Shown here piece after piece: positions 44,667 through 55,600 of a DNA stretch of 64,000 bases (positions are counted from its first letter, which is position 1; the number at the start of each line of letters is the position of its first letter). The position numbers were made by a program, and so were the translations under genes. Origin of the DNA: Prochlorococcus sp. AG-347-G20 (lineage in GTDB: Bacteria; Cyanobacteriota; Cyanobacteriia; PCC-6307; Cyanobiaceae); assembly GCA_003281645.1 (NCBI GenBank), contig QCBJ01000006.1, forward strand, positions 1 through 64,000, given 5' to 3'. The notes beneath the pieces are model-generated. The model saw nothing but the letters and a program-made list of their open reading frames with translations. It had not been told where the DNA came from and ran no database searches.

Positions 44667-46442
44667 CTAATTTCTGACTTTAATTTTTTTTAATTTATTT
44701 TTAGTTTCTTTATGCAGATCTCTTGGTAAATCTACCAAACTGTAATCATTAAAAATCTGTATCTTTCCTATGGATCTGCCATTAATATTAGTTGAATTAC
44801 AGATTGAAGAAATAATATTTGCAACTCTAACCCCATCAAATTTACCAAAATTAAATTTGTAGGTTTCAAAAGAATCATTTTGATAATTATTTCTTCTATT
44901 TGAATTTCTCATACGATTATTAATATTTCTCGTTGATCTATTTCGATCAGTATTATTTTGTTTATGAATCCAAGAATCATCTTCATTAACAAAAAATGAT
45001 TTATTACCTATTACTAAATTAATCGCCGCCATTGCAATATTTGAGTCATCCATAGCGTATTTTTCTTTTAAATTATCTAGTACATCAATAATCAAAGCTT
45101 TATTTTCTTCATTTTCATCTTTAGCTAAAGAACTCTGATTAACATTCTCTATAAGTTTTTCCATCCTTTTTTCATTAATTATTTTATTACTTGGTATATT
45201 TATTTCTTCTATCTTAGTTCTTGTTGAGTTTTCTAAGTTTCTTAGAAAATGTTTTTCTCTTTGATTAACAAATAAAATTGCTTCACCTGATCTACCTGCC
45301 CTTCCAGTTCTTCCAATTCTATGGGTATATGTTTCCTTGTCAAAAGGAAAATCATAATTAACAACAAGTTTTATCCTCTCAACATCTAATCCTCTAGCTG
45401 CGACATCAGTTGCAACAAGGATATTAATAAATCCTTTTTTTAATCTATCTACAGTATTTTCTCTTTGGTTTTGAGGTATATCTCCATTAAGTACTGCCAC
45501 AGTATAACCTGAATTCTCTAAAGCTTCAGCTATCGAAGTAGTAAGTAGTTTTGTCCTCACAAAAATTATAACTCCCTCGTTATTAAGTTCTAATATTCTT
45601 TTTAAAGCATCTAACTTATGATGCCTTTGTACATATAGAAATTTTTGCGAAATTAATTGAGTTTCTTTTTTGACACTTTTGATTAATATTTCGGCGGGAT
45701 CATTTAGATATTTTTTTGCTATATTTCTTATCTCACTTGGCATTGTTGCTGAAAACAATACCATCTGCTTATTTTCCGGAAGTTGATCTATTATCCATTC
45801 GATATCTTCAAGAAAACCCATATTTAACATTTCATCTGCCTCATCTAAAACAAGACAATTTATGTCTTTAATTTTAAAAGTTCCCTGCCTTATATGATCC
45901 ATTATTCGGCCAGGGGTCCCGACTACTACGTCAACTTTTCTTTTCAACGCAGAAATTTGATTTCGATAGTCGGTACCTCCATATATTGCTACCGTTTTAA
46001 AATTACTAGATTCTGAACTATAACTTTTAAAAGATTCTGCCACTTGAGTTGCTAATTCTCTTGTAGGAGTCATAACTAAAACCTTGGCATTTAATTCTTT
46101 ATTATCTGCAAGTTTTTCTATTAATGGTAAAGCGAAAGCTGCAGTCTTTCCTGTTCCTGTTTGTGCTTGGCCTAGTAAATCTCTGCCTAACATTAGTTCA
46201 GGTATTGCAGCTTTTTGGATGGGTGTTGGATTTTTATATCCTTTATTTCTTAACGAATTTAAGATCGCTTGATTAAACCCAAAATCGAGAAATCCATTAT
46301 CATTTCCTTTCGATACTTCCAATGGTTGAGATTCAATCTCTTTTTTGTTCTCTAAGTTCTTTAACTCAAGAAGAGAAACATCTTCATTCTGAGATTTTTC
46401 CTGCTCACTATCAAGAGGGTTACCAACTTTTTCTGAAGCCAT
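44667..46442 (-). CDS. deaD: DEAD-box RNA helicase (DeaD/CsdA type)
   Basis: 591 aa; AQTGTGKTAAFALP, PTRELATQ, LDEADEML, SATMP, HRIGRTGRAGR, C-terminal RNA-binding DbpA-like domain. Confidence 0.96.
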   Translation of the reverse strand: MASEKVGNPLDSEQEKSQNEDVSLLELKNLENKKEIESQPLEVSKGNDNGFLDFGFNQAILNSLRNKGYKNPTPIQKAAIPELMLGRDLLGQAQTGTGKTAAFALPLIEKLADNKELNAKVLVMTPTRELATQVAESFKSYSSESSNFKTVAIYGGTDYRNQISALKRKVDVVVGTPGRIMDHIRQGTFKIKDINCLVLDEADEMLNMGFLEDIEWIIDQLPENKQMVLFSATMPSEIRNIAKKYLNDPAEILIKSVKKETQLISQKFLYVQRHHKLDALKRILELNNEGVIIFVRTKLLTTSIAEALENSGYTVAVLNGDIPQNQRENTVDRLKKGFINILVATDVAARGLDVERIKLVVNYDFPFDKETYTHRIGRTGRAGRSGEAILFVNQREKHFLRNLENSTRTKIEEINIPSNKIINEKRMEKLIENVNQSSLAKDENEENKALIIDVLDNLKEKYAMDDSNIAMAAINLVIGNKSFFVNEDDSWIHKQNNTDRNRSTRNINNRMRNSNRRNNYQNDSFETYKFNFGKFDGVRVANIISSICNSTNINGRSIGKIQIFNDYSLVDLPRDLHKETKNKLKKIKVRN

Positions 46443-46446
46443 TGCA

Positions 46447-46475
46447 AATGCCTAATAATCTTCTGATTAGGCATT
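46447..46475 (-). promoter_or_regulatory. Putative 5'UTR hairpin directly upstream of deaD start codon
   Basis: Perfect 10-bp inverted repeat AATGCCTAAT / ATTAGGCATT with 9-nt loop, 4 nt from the ATG. Confidence 0.6.
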
Positions 46476-46580
46476 CAACAAATATCTTAATTGACTTGAA
46501 TTGTTGACTAGCCTTACAGAGCCGAATTATTAATCTAACATCTTGGGGTTCAGATCTTACTAATTTCTCAAAAATAAGAT

Positions 46581-48284
46581 TTAATTTAAATAATATATAT
46601 CTAGAAATTTTTTCGCTCTTGTAACAGCAGTATAAAATAACCTTCTTTCAAAATTATCTCTACAAAAGATATTTTCACTATCTTTATTTTCTTTTACAGC
46701 ATATTGATTTCTTCTATATTTTTGTGACCACAAAATACTTACTCTCTCAGATTCACTTCCTTGGGATTTGTGTATAGTAAGGGCAATTGCTGGCACAACA
46801 TTTTCTAAATTAGATGGATCAATTAATGCGACAATTTCTTCGTTATTATCATTAAATTTTCTGAAAAGATATTTTCTTTTATTTTTTAAACCTATAATTA
46901 CTCCGATATCACCATTTGACAATCCAAGCTCATTATTATTTTTTGTACACATTATAGGAACACCTTCATTAAGAGATTTAAGGTCATATGGTTTTTTTTG
47001 GCCAAAAATAATTTCATTCAAATATTCAACACTCCATGTTCCAGAATTTTTTTCGCATAAGATCAAGTGACTTTGTAAATCCAGAAATATCCTATTTACC
47101 AAATCTTTTTCATGAAGCAATAAATTATCAATATTTTCATCAAATATATATTTTTTTTTACTTAAATTTGAAGTTGAAAGATATAGTTTATTTAGATGAC
47201 TTGTGATCGAAAAAAATAGATCTTTTGGAATATCTTTTTCTCTACTTTTTGAAATAGTAACCTCTTTTGAATTGTTATCCTTTTCTAATTCTTTTATCTT
47301 TTTATTAAGTAATGAACAATCATTATTAAATATTAAACTACTAATTAATGCTATATCTCCAATATTTCTATAAGTTTTTTCTAAATTTACAAAAGAAGAT
47401 TTGATTGAACTATTTTCTCCATATTCAAACAAATAATTCCAGATAGAGCAGTTATTTACTGGAGACAATTGATTTTTATCTCCAACAAAAATAATCTTAC
47501 AGTCCTTTGCTAGTAAACTTAAAACTGATTCAATCAAATCGATATTAACCATTGACATTTCATCAATTATGAAAATATCAAGTTCTTTTAGTTTAAATTT
47601 CAACTTAAGAGATTTATTTTGAGAATTTAAAATCCATCTATGTAATGTTTGAAATTCTATTTGATCTAGAAATTTGCTGAAGGAAATATTTTTTTTATCA
47701 TTAAGAGCTTCTTTTAGACGAGCTGTAGCTTTACCCGTTGGAGCCGACAAACCAATATTTAAAAAGTTATCAATTCTAAGGAGTTCTAGTATTAAGTTTA
47801 TTATTAAAGTGGTTTTTCCTGTACCTGGTCCTCCTTGAAGAAAAACTAAGTTTGAATATTTAAATATATTTTTAATTTCATCAATTTTATTATCATCTTT
47901 ATTAATTAAAGAGTTCATTAAATTATCGGTATCTATTTTTTTAAAAAATAAATTCATAACTCTTTCTATCTTTTTTGACCATTTTGATAGGGATAATTTT
48001 CTATCTACTAATACAAATGGAGAATTAAGTGAACCTATCAAGCCTATATCTTTTAGAACATCTATATGTTTATTAGGCCATCCATCTTCTAATAATTCGA
48101 AGATTATTAAACTATTATCTAAATCAATAATAGTTTCACCATTTTTTTCAAACTCTAATAAAATTCTTATTGAATCTTTAACAAAATTCCCATATTTTTT
48201 TTCATTGAATTTGAAAATAACTAAGATTAAATTAAATATATGCTCATATTGGAACTTTCCAATATCCTTAGTAGCTTTATTCAT
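46581..48284 (-). CDS. recD: Exodeoxyribonuclease V alpha subunit
   Basis: 567 aa; LQGGPGTGKTTLIINLI, PTGKATARLKEAL, IDEMSMVNIDL, TIHKSQGSESERV. Confidence 0.93.
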   Translation of the reverse strand: MNKATKDIGKFQYEHIFNLILVIFKFNEKKYGNFVKDSIRILLEFEKNGETIIDLDNSLIIFELLEDGWPNKHIDVLKDIGLIGSLNSPFVLVDRKLSLSKWSKKIERVMNLFFKKIDTDNLMNSLINKDDNKIDEIKNIFKYSNLVFLQGGPGTGKTTLIINLILELLRIDNFLNIGLSAPTGKATARLKEALNDKKNISFSKFLDQIEFQTLHRWILNSQNKSLKLKFKLKELDIFIIDEMSMVNIDLIESVLSLLAKDCKIIFVGDKNQLSPVNNCSIWNYLFEYGENSSIKSSFVNLEKTYRNIGDIALISSLIFNNDCSLLNKKIKELEKDNNSKEVTISKSREKDIPKDLFFSITSHLNKLYLSTSNLSKKKYIFDENIDNLLLHEKDLVNRIFLDLQSHLILCEKNSGTWSVEYLNEIIFGQKKPYDLKSLNEGVPIMCTKNNNELGLSNGDIGVIIGLKNKRKYLFRKFNDNNEEIVALIDPSNLENVVPAIALTIHKSQGSESERVSILWSQKYRRNQYAVKENKDSENIFCRDNFERRLFYTAVTRAKKFLDIYYLN

Positions 48285-51200
48285 TCAAAAAAGTTTATCT
48301 AAATAATTAATTCTCTTTAAAGGTGCTTTGCCAATAAAAATACCTGGAGTTATATCATTCGACTTAGATTTTTCAAATAATTCAAAATCTGGTAATCCCT
48401 TAAAAAACAAATAGATATATCCTCCTAGATGTTTATGTGGTTGATAATTTTTAAGTCGCCACTTTAATAATCTATGCAATGCTAATAAATAAAGATGAGA
48501 TTGCAATGGATAATGATGTTTAATCATTTCATTTCTCATATTTTCATAGTTATAGTTTCTAGGCAAACAATCACTATTATCACTTCCAGAAATAAAATTA
48601 CTTTTCCAATCAATTACCCACCATTTACTATCTTCTGATTTATTACCTAAAGGGAAAACACAATCAATGCATCCTGAATGAAAGCCTTTATTCATAATTT
48701 GAAGATCATTAATTTTGTTTGCATATTCTTCTCCAAATTCATATTCCTGATCTAAAAGAAAGCATTTTGATATATCATGAGAATTAATAGTTCTACCTTC
48801 ATAAGATAGGGTTAATTCATATTTAAGCTCCTTAATTAAGTATTCATTTGGAATATCAACTAGTTTTTTGTTTTGTAATTCACTTCCTAGAGATAAATTT
48901 ATAATTCGCAAAATCGCATCTTTTACTTTAAAAGCCAATGAAGTATCGATTTGATAATAGTTCAATTCCTCAATAATTAAATCAATTAATTCCTGATTAC
49001 TATCATTTCTAAATTCAAATCTTTCTATTATTTTGTGCAAGCAAGTACCAGCAATAGTTCCTTTTGGAAATTCACTTAAGGGATTTGGATAAGAAAAATA
49101 ATTAGGATAATTCTTTGATTTCCTAAGATTAGACTCTTTGATAATTGATATATTATCTTCATAATCCTTATATTCATTAATAAATACATCAATATTTTTA
49201 TCTTTACGTATCCAAGAAGAATAACTTGAATAAGAAATAAATTGATCAGAATTAAATTCCTTAGATATTTTTTTATTAACTTTATCGATTTTCCAAAGAT
49301 TATTATTAAATCGGTTGGTTTGGAACTTAGCAAAAAATTCTTTTATTTTCTCTTTTTCTATCTTGTCTTCAAAAGTAGACTTATAAATATTAATATTTTC
49401 CAAATTTTTAAGTAAATCATTATTTAAAATATTATTTGTATCTTCTAAATCATTAAAAACTATAAGTTTAAATTTGCTCCTTGTAAGTGCTACATAAATT
49501 AACCTCTCACTCTCTTTAAATAAATCTTCTTCTTCTATAAATTTAAATTTTTGAACCTTCTCAAAATTATTAGAAATATTAATATATATATTTCTATCGA
49601 TATTTGATTTCCAAATAGGTCCTTTAATTTTATTTGACTTATTAGAAATAATAGAGAGATATGGACATAGGACCATATCAAATTCCAAGCCCTTACTACT
49701 ATGAATGGTAGAAAGATTTATTCCATTTTGTAGATTAAAATCTTTCGTCAAAAAATCTTCACCAGTACAAATTCTTAGAGAATTATCTAACTGATTTTTA
49801 TACCAGTTAAAAACTTTGTTGAGATTAAAATCATTATTCATTAATTCTATTTCAACAATTTCTGAAAGTTGAAATAAATTTGAATTTAGATCAGAATCTT
49901 GAATAATCGAGTAAGACTTGTAATTTATAAGAAGTTCATTAACAACATTTAAAAAACCTTTTTCTCTTAGTTCCTGTGACCAAGTAATACATTTATTAAT
50001 TAGAATTTTTAAATTGTTACTAATTCCATCATTAAGTAATTCTTCTGATTCAATTTCTATAAACTTTGAAGCGGCAAGCAAAGTTATTTTTTTTAAAAAC
50101 TTAGGATTTAATAAACAGTCAATTAATAAAAATAATAAAGAACTTGCTTCTGTATCAAAGATATTTTGTTTATTTTGAATTTTACAGGGAAGGTTAAATT
50201 GATTTAATTTGTTTTTCAAATCTAAGCATTGCGAATTATTTAATGTAAGAATCGCAATTTTATTAATATCAATTTCTTTATTATTTAAAATAAAGTTAAC
50301 TATGTAATTAGTTACAAGATCCTCTAAATCAGTCTCTTTTTTTGAAAATTCTACAATTTCAAAAACATCCTTAAATTTTAATTCAGAATTAATATTTTCA
50401 TTAATTTTAGAGGTTAATTTCCTATAGTTTAGTTTTGATTTTTTAAGTCCATTTTTATAAAGTTTATTAAGGACATCCATTAACTTGTTTGAGGATCTAT
50501 AGTTATCTGTAAGACTAAAAACTTCGATTGCATTTGATCTTGCATCTAAGTAAGTTTCAATATCTCCACCTCTAAATTTATATATCGCTTGTTTTGGATC
50601 ACCTACACAAAGTAAAAAATGATTTTTAGTATTAAAGAACTTTTTTATTAAATTCCACTGAGTATTATCTGTATCTTGAAACTCATCTACTAAGACACAT
50701 TTAAATCTTTTTTGAATTTTAGATAGAGTAATACCATTAATCATTTCTGAATCTAGAAATTTATTTTCTATAGTCTTTATAAGATCATTGAAGTTGAAAA
50801 TAGAAAAACTTTTCTTTAATTCTATTAGTTTTACATAAGCCAATTGGGTAAATATTCTTACAAATTCAGTATAGAACCCTTCTTTTATTTTATAAATTTT
50901 ATTTTGTAATAAATTAAATTTAGTAAAATCTAATTTTAGGTTATGTTTTTTAATTTCTTTGTATATATTTTGATTGTAAAAATATTTGAATAAAAGATCA
51001 TCTTTAGAAATATCATAAAGAAAATTAATAACATTTTTCGAATTCAGCTTTTTGTTAATCTCTTCAATCCAACAATTAATTTGATTAAACTTATCATTTC
51101 TCGGATTCGCTGCATATATTTGACTTCTACCACCACTTTCCTTAATTAATTTTCCCAACTCTGTAAGTTGTAGAAATAGTTCCTTACCTTTGTTATTCCA

Positions 51201-51911
51201 TTCATCACAAAACTCATTCCAATTTAAATAAAAAGAATCATTAAAATAATTGTTTAAATCACTAATCTTATATTTATTGTTAATTTGAAATTTACAAATA
51301 TTTTCTTGATCTATATTCTTTAAAATTTCTACAAAAAATGACTTATTTATCCTACTTCCAAATCTAGAACTTATTTTTTTTTTGTTAACTGCTGAAATAA
51401 GCTCAGGATTAAGATTTAGAAAATAATCAATCCACAAATTATCTATTACATCTTTATACAAATTATCTATATTATTTTCAATGCATGGATCTTGGGTTGC
51501 CCCTATTTCAATACTATATTCATCAATAATTTTATTGCAAAAAGCATGGAATGTAGTTACTTGCAATTTATAAATTTCATTAACAAAATTATCAATTTCG
51601 GATATAGTTTTTTCCTTAGATTTTTCCTTCTCCTTGAAATTTAGATACCAATCCTTGAGGGTATTATCTATCTTACTTTCATTATGATTTTGCAAATATA
51701 ATTTTAAATCCTTAAATCTTAAAATTATTTTATCTCGTAATTCAGAACACGTATTTTTTGTAAAACTTAATAAGAGAATCTCATCTGGTTTAATTTTTTT
51801 CTCCAAAACGTTTCTTAAAACTAGATGCGCCAAAGTGAAACTTTTGCCAGTTCCTGCACTTGCTTCTACTAATTTAAATTTATTATCTAATTTAATTTGA
51901 TTAATATCCAT
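48285..51911 (-). CDS. recB: Exodeoxyribonuclease V beta subunit
   Basis: 1208 aa; VEASAGTGKSFTLAHLVLR, LVDEFQDTDNTQWNLI, C-terminal nuclease motif WVIDWKSN. Confidence 0.95.
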   Translation of the reverse strand: MDINQIKLDNKFKLVEASAGTGKSFTLAHLVLRNVLEKKIKPDEILLLSFTKNTCSELRDKIILRFKDLKLYLQNHNESKIDNTLKDWYLNFKEKEKSKEKTISEIDNFVNEIYKLQVTTFHAFCNKIIDEYSIEIGATQDPCIENNIDNLYKDVIDNLWIDYFLNLNPELISAVNKKKISSRFGSRINKSFFVEILKNIDQENICKFQINNKYKISDLNNYFNDSFYLNWNEFCDEWNNKGKELFLQLTELGKLIKESGGRSQIYAANPRNDKFNQINCWIEEINKKLNSKNVINFLYDISKDDLLFKYFYNQNIYKEIKKHNLKLDFTKFNLLQNKIYKIKEGFYTEFVRIFTQLAYVKLIELKKSFSIFNFNDLIKTIENKFLDSEMINGITLSKIQKRFKCVLVDEFQDTDNTQWNLIKKFFNTKNHFLLCVGDPKQAIYKFRGGDIETYLDARSNAIEVFSLTDNYRSSNKLMDVLNKLYKNGLKKSKLNYRKLTSKINENINSELKFKDVFEIVEFSKKETDLEDLVTNYIVNFILNNKEIDINKIAILTLNNSQCLDLKNKLNQFNLPCKIQNKQNIFDTEASSLLFLLIDCLLNPKFLKKITLLAASKFIEIESEELLNDGISNNLKILINKCITWSQELREKGFLNVVNELLINYKSYSIIQDSDLNSNLFQLSEIVEIELMNNDFNLNKVFNWYKNQLDNSLRICTGEDFLTKDFNLQNGINLSTIHSSKGLEFDMVLCPYLSIISNKSNKIKGPIWKSNIDRNIYINISNNFEKVQKFKFIEEEDLFKESERLIYVALTRSKFKLIVFNDLEDTNNILNNDLLKNLENINIYKSTFEDKIEKEKIKEFFAKFQTNRFNNNLWKIDKVNKKISKEFNSDQFISYSSYSSWIRKDKNIDVFINEYKDYEDNISIIKESNLRKSKNYPNYFSYPNPLSEFPKGTIAGTCLHKIIERFEFRNDSNQELIDLIIEELNYYQIDTSLAFKVKDAILRIINLSLGSELQNKKLVDIPNEYLIKELKYELTLSYEGRTINSHDISKCFLLDQEYEFGEEYANKINDLQIMNKGFHSGCIDCVFPLGNKSEDSKWWVIDWKSNFISGSDNSDCLPRNYNYENMRNEMIKHHYPLQSHLYLLALHRLLKWRLKNYQPHKHLGGYIYLFFKGLPDFELFEKSKSNDITPGIFIGKAPLKRINYLDKLF

Positions 51912-51923
51912 TTCTTTATTGAA

Positions 51924-52397
51924 TTAATATTTGACCTCATTTTTATAAGGTAAGTAATTCTTAAATTTATTCTGCAAATATTGCTCTTCTAAAGCAATCT
52001 TAAATTTAATTATTAAAATTAAAATTGTTGATAAAAATAAATAATAAATAGATAACTTTGTTATAAAAATGCCAAAGGAAATAAATATTAAAGAATAGTA
52101 CATTGGATGACGAGTAAATCGATAAATACCTTTAGTAACAAGATTGCTATTTTTAATAGGTCTTGGGAAAGGGGATAAATTTCTTCCTAAGTCTTTAATT
52201 GCAACTAACAATATTATGAAGGCAATTATGATAATTAAAAAACCCACAAAATAAGAAAAAAGAGTGACTTGAATTATTTGTTTTTCTGGAATAAAATCCC
52301 ATTTAAAAAAATGGAGACTAATAATAAAAAACTGTAAAAAAACAAGGATTATTTCATAAGCAGCTTTAAAAAAATTTTTTAACTGAAATTTAGTCAT
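51924..52397 (-). CDS. Isoprenylcysteine carboxyl methyltransferase-like membrane protein
   Basis: 157 aa; TKGIYRFTRHPMYYSLIFISFG, LEEQYLQNKFKNYLPYKNEVKY. Confidence 0.8.
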   Translation of the reverse strand: MTKFQLKNFFKAAYEIILVFLQFFIISLHFFKWDFIPEKQIIQVTLFSYFVGFLIIIIAFIILLVAIKDLGRNLSPFPRPIKNSNLVTKGIYRFTRHPMYYSLIFISFGIFITKLSIYYLFLSTILILIIKFKIALEEQYLQNKFKNYLPYKNEVKY

Positions 52398-52400
52398 TAT

Positions 52401-55400
52401 TTATTTCTCTAATGCTTTAATAAGAGGACCATATAATCTGAATGATAATTTATCAAAATTATTATTTCCCAGAAAGAAGTCTGGTTCTTTTTTATTTCCA
52501 AAACATAATTTCATTTCGATATTATCCCTTTCTCCTTTAGAAAAAGTTTTATTACCAATCCATCTATCGGTAAAAGCTTTTTTCTCATTTTTTGATTTTA
52601 TTTTTGCTTCTACATATTTATAAGTACTTTCTGGAGGGAGAGGTAAACATTTTTCAGAAAAATTTTTAAAAATATTTATGTATTCCTCCAAAATTAAATT
52701 TGAATCCGTTGCTCCTGGCGATTGAATAATCTGCGAATTATAATTATTTTCTGTTCTAAAAATTACTTTAGTCTTTTTTATATTCTTCTTTAAAGAAAAA
52801 ATGAATAGTGATTTTATCCAAGCCTCTATCAAACGACTTAAACTTAGTTTCGCATGAATCAATTCAATTACGGTGTCATCAGCTATGAAATATTCTTCTT
52901 TATTTGCATTAGATTTAACATAAATTCTATTAATCTTATTATTTTCACTCAAACTTTTAGATAGACTTTCTAATAAATCTTTGATTTCTTTTTCTTTTAT
53001 AAAAATACTATTATTGGGAATAATAATCCCATTTTCAACCAATTGTTCATTAATATTCAATTTTTTTAAATCATCAATAACATTGTGGGTATCAATCTCT
53101 AACTCCTGGATTATTTTTTTAATTAGTTGCGACTTCTGCACATTACTTATATGCTCCTCATCTGGATGATGAATAAATATTTCCTTGGGAGAAATATTTT
53201 TTTTATCTAACCAATATTTTTGTGGAGTCTTGAACCAATAAATCAGTTCTGATAATTTGTAATTTTTAATATCAGATTTTTTTTCAATCCAATCTATATC
53301 TTCTACTAAAGAATAATTACTTTTAATTAACTTAGAACTGTCAATATCAATTATTTCTTTTTTATTTAAATCAGAATCTTTTATTATTAGTTCTCTTTTG
53401 CCTTGTTTTAAAAAACTATCAAAAAAAGAAATTAACTCTTTTATAGGAAATGAAACATCTAATATTTTATTATTTTTGTCATTCTTTACCCAAGAAACTA
53501 TAAATTTATCTCTACAAGCAATTAACAACTCAAGAAATAAATATTTCTCTCTTTCAAAAACTGATGGATCACCCAAATAATATTTATTATTTAATAAATT
53601 AATATTTTCATTCTTTGATAATTTTGGATAATAAACACTATTCATGTCTATTAAGAAGATAACCTTATGTGGTATGTGCCTTGCATTCTCAATATCGCTT
53701 ACAAGGATCTTGTTGGTACGTGATTTGCTTTGATATTTAGCTTCATTTATGCAAGAAATTAATATCTCTCTAAAAACATTTAACAAAATAAGATCATCAG
53801 GTATTAAAGGTATTGAGTGATTATCAAGAATTCTATTTATTTCACTTATTTCTAAATTAAAATTTCCATTAGAATCAGCAATACTTTTTAATACAAACTT
53901 TATCTTTTCAACCCAACTTGAGTAAGAAAAAGATCCCCTTAGCAAATTAATATATTTTTTTAAATCAAGTAATAATTTAACCCATTTATTCAAATCCAAA
54001 CTTATATTTTTCAAACTAAATGGTTTTAAATTAAAAGTACTTAAATTTTCTTCTTTGTCATAAATTAAGCCTAAAGTAATTCTATTTATGCACCATTCTA
54101 GGGTATTTTTTTCTTCCCCTAATCTTTCATTGGCATCTAATCCCCAATGAAAACCAACTTTGGTAAGTAGGAAAATAATTTCATCCTTCTCAGTAATATC
54201 AAAATCAAAAATATTCTGAGTTACTTTTTTAGAAAGAATATAATCTATTTTTTCAAGTGTAATTTTCTCATTTGCTATATCAGTGATGTCAATTAAAAAT
54301 TTATAAATTTCTGGAGAATCATAATTATCATCATCAATAAAAAAATAAGGTATCTTTTCACCATTAATTAACTCATTATTGAAAATATACTTTAGATAAG
54401 GTTTGATTTGATTAGTTTGTGGAGATAAAATAGCAATATCACTATATTTAATATTCTTGCAAGAATTTATTATTTCTATAACCTTATTTCTTATATATTC
54501 TAATTGACTATTCTGATTAAAATGCTCAAAAAGTAATATTGAATCATCCCTTTCATTTATAATAAAATCATTACTATTATTATCAATTAGTCTCTTTTGT
54601 ATTTGATTAAGAAGAGGAATATCTTTCTTATCATTAAAATTAGTTGTTGGATCAATATATATTAAATTATTTTTTAAATTTATTCCTTCTTTATTAATAT
54701 TTTCCTCAATTAATTTCTGAAAGTTTGCTCCAAATTTACCAAATATTTTCTCTATAGTTGTATTGTTTAAAATCAATTTACTTTTAAAATTATCAAATTC
54801 CAACTCACCTTCAAGAAAATTTATCCTATTCCATAAATCATCTCCTGCAGATAATAAATATAAATTTACCTTAGTAAATTTTGAAAGTTCTGAATAAAAG
54901 TTAATATGTAGTTTAGATAAGTTATTATCGGAAATTATATAAATTTGATTTGGTACTTGAAATTGAACGTTCTTAACTTTTCTTAAATGCTTTATTAATT
55001 TGATCATGTATAAACATGAAGGCTTTTCAGATATCTTTTTCTCTAATAATTTATATAAAATAGGCTGCCAAAATTGATCTGAATTTAAATTCTTAAATAG
55101 ATTAAGTGAATTAATTTCATATCTATTCCATTCAGCAATCATTTCAGGTCTAAAAATTAGATAATCAATGAAATTATTCGCGATCTTTTTTGTCAGGTTA
55201 TAAAGGTCTCCATCAATTGTTTTTTCATTATCTAAATATTTATTAATCCAATTTTTGAGTGGAAATGATTCTTTAAAGCTATTTAATTCTTCTAATGAAT
55301 CAATAATGCCCCATTTAATTGACTCAAAATTCCATAAACCCATATCAATTCCGGGGAAAAAATTTGTCAATAATGATTCCGTAAAATTTGATATTGTCTT

Positions 55401-55583
55401 AAATTCATAAAGAGCACTTATTTTGTTTTTTATAGTTATTTGTTCACTTAACCACTTTCCAAAAAAATAATTAGGAACAGCTATTTCTAAATTATCAGTT
55501 ATGGGCGGAGGACATATTTTTAATTCTTCTGCCAAAAGCTCACTAATCACTTCAATTTTGTTTGACTTATACAGATTGAGCAA
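52401..55583 (-). CDS. recC: Exodeoxyribonuclease V gamma subunit
   Basis: 1060 aa; VAVPNYFFGKWL-like N-terminus (LEIAVPNYFFGKWLSEQI), adjacent to recB/recD. Confidence 0.9.
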   Translation of the reverse strand: MLNLYKSNKIEVISELLAEELKICPPPITDNLEIAVPNYFFGKWLSEQITIKNKISALYEFKTISNFTESLLTNFFPGIDMGLWNFESIKWGIIDSLEELNSFKESFPLKNWINKYLDNEKTIDGDLYNLTKKIANNFIDYLIFRPEMIAEWNRYEINSLNLFKNLNSDQFWQPILYKLLEKKISEKPSCLYMIKLIKHLRKVKNVQFQVPNQIYIISDNNLSKLHINFYSELSKFTKVNLYLLSAGDDLWNRINFLEGELEFDNFKSKLILNNTTIEKIFGKFGANFQKLIEENINKEGINLKNNLIYIDPTTNFNDKKDIPLLNQIQKRLIDNNSNDFIINERDDSILLFEHFNQNSQLEYIRNKVIEIINSCKNIKYSDIAILSPQTNQIKPYLKYIFNNELINGEKIPYFFIDDDNYDSPEIYKFLIDITDIANEKITLEKIDYILSKKVTQNIFDFDITEKDEIIFLLTKVGFHWGLDANERLGEEKNTLEWCINRITLGLIYDKEENLSTFNLKPFSLKNISLDLNKWVKLLLDLKKYINLLRGSFSYSSWVEKIKFVLKSIADSNGNFNLEISEINRILDNHSIPLIPDDLILLNVFREILISCINEAKYQSKSRTNKILVSDIENARHIPHKVIFLIDMNSVYYPKLSKNENINLLNNKYYLGDPSVFEREKYLFLELLIACRDKFIVSWVKNDKNNKILDVSFPIKELISFFDSFLKQGKRELIIKDSDLNKKEIIDIDSSKLIKSNYSLVEDIDWIEKKSDIKNYKLSELIYWFKTPQKYWLDKKNISPKEIFIHHPDEEHISNVQKSQLIKKIIQELEIDTHNVIDDLKKLNINEQLVENGIIIPNNSIFIKEKEIKDLLESLSKSLSENNKINRIYVKSNANKEEYFIADDTVIELIHAKLSLSRLIEAWIKSLFIFSLKKNIKKTKVIFRTENNYNSQIIQSPGATDSNLILEEYINIFKNFSEKCLPLPPESTYKYVEAKIKSKNEKKAFTDRWIGNKTFSKGERDNIEMKLCFGNKKEPDFFLGNNNFDKLSFRLYGPLIKALEK

Positions 55584-55600
55584 TTTACTGGTTGGTTATA

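Noticed and set aside
46581-55583. Very AT-rich recCBD region as a possible island or phage-derived system
   Set aside because: All but one gene are recognisable RecBCD subunits; no integrase, att-like repeats or phage genes. Low GC fits the genome background
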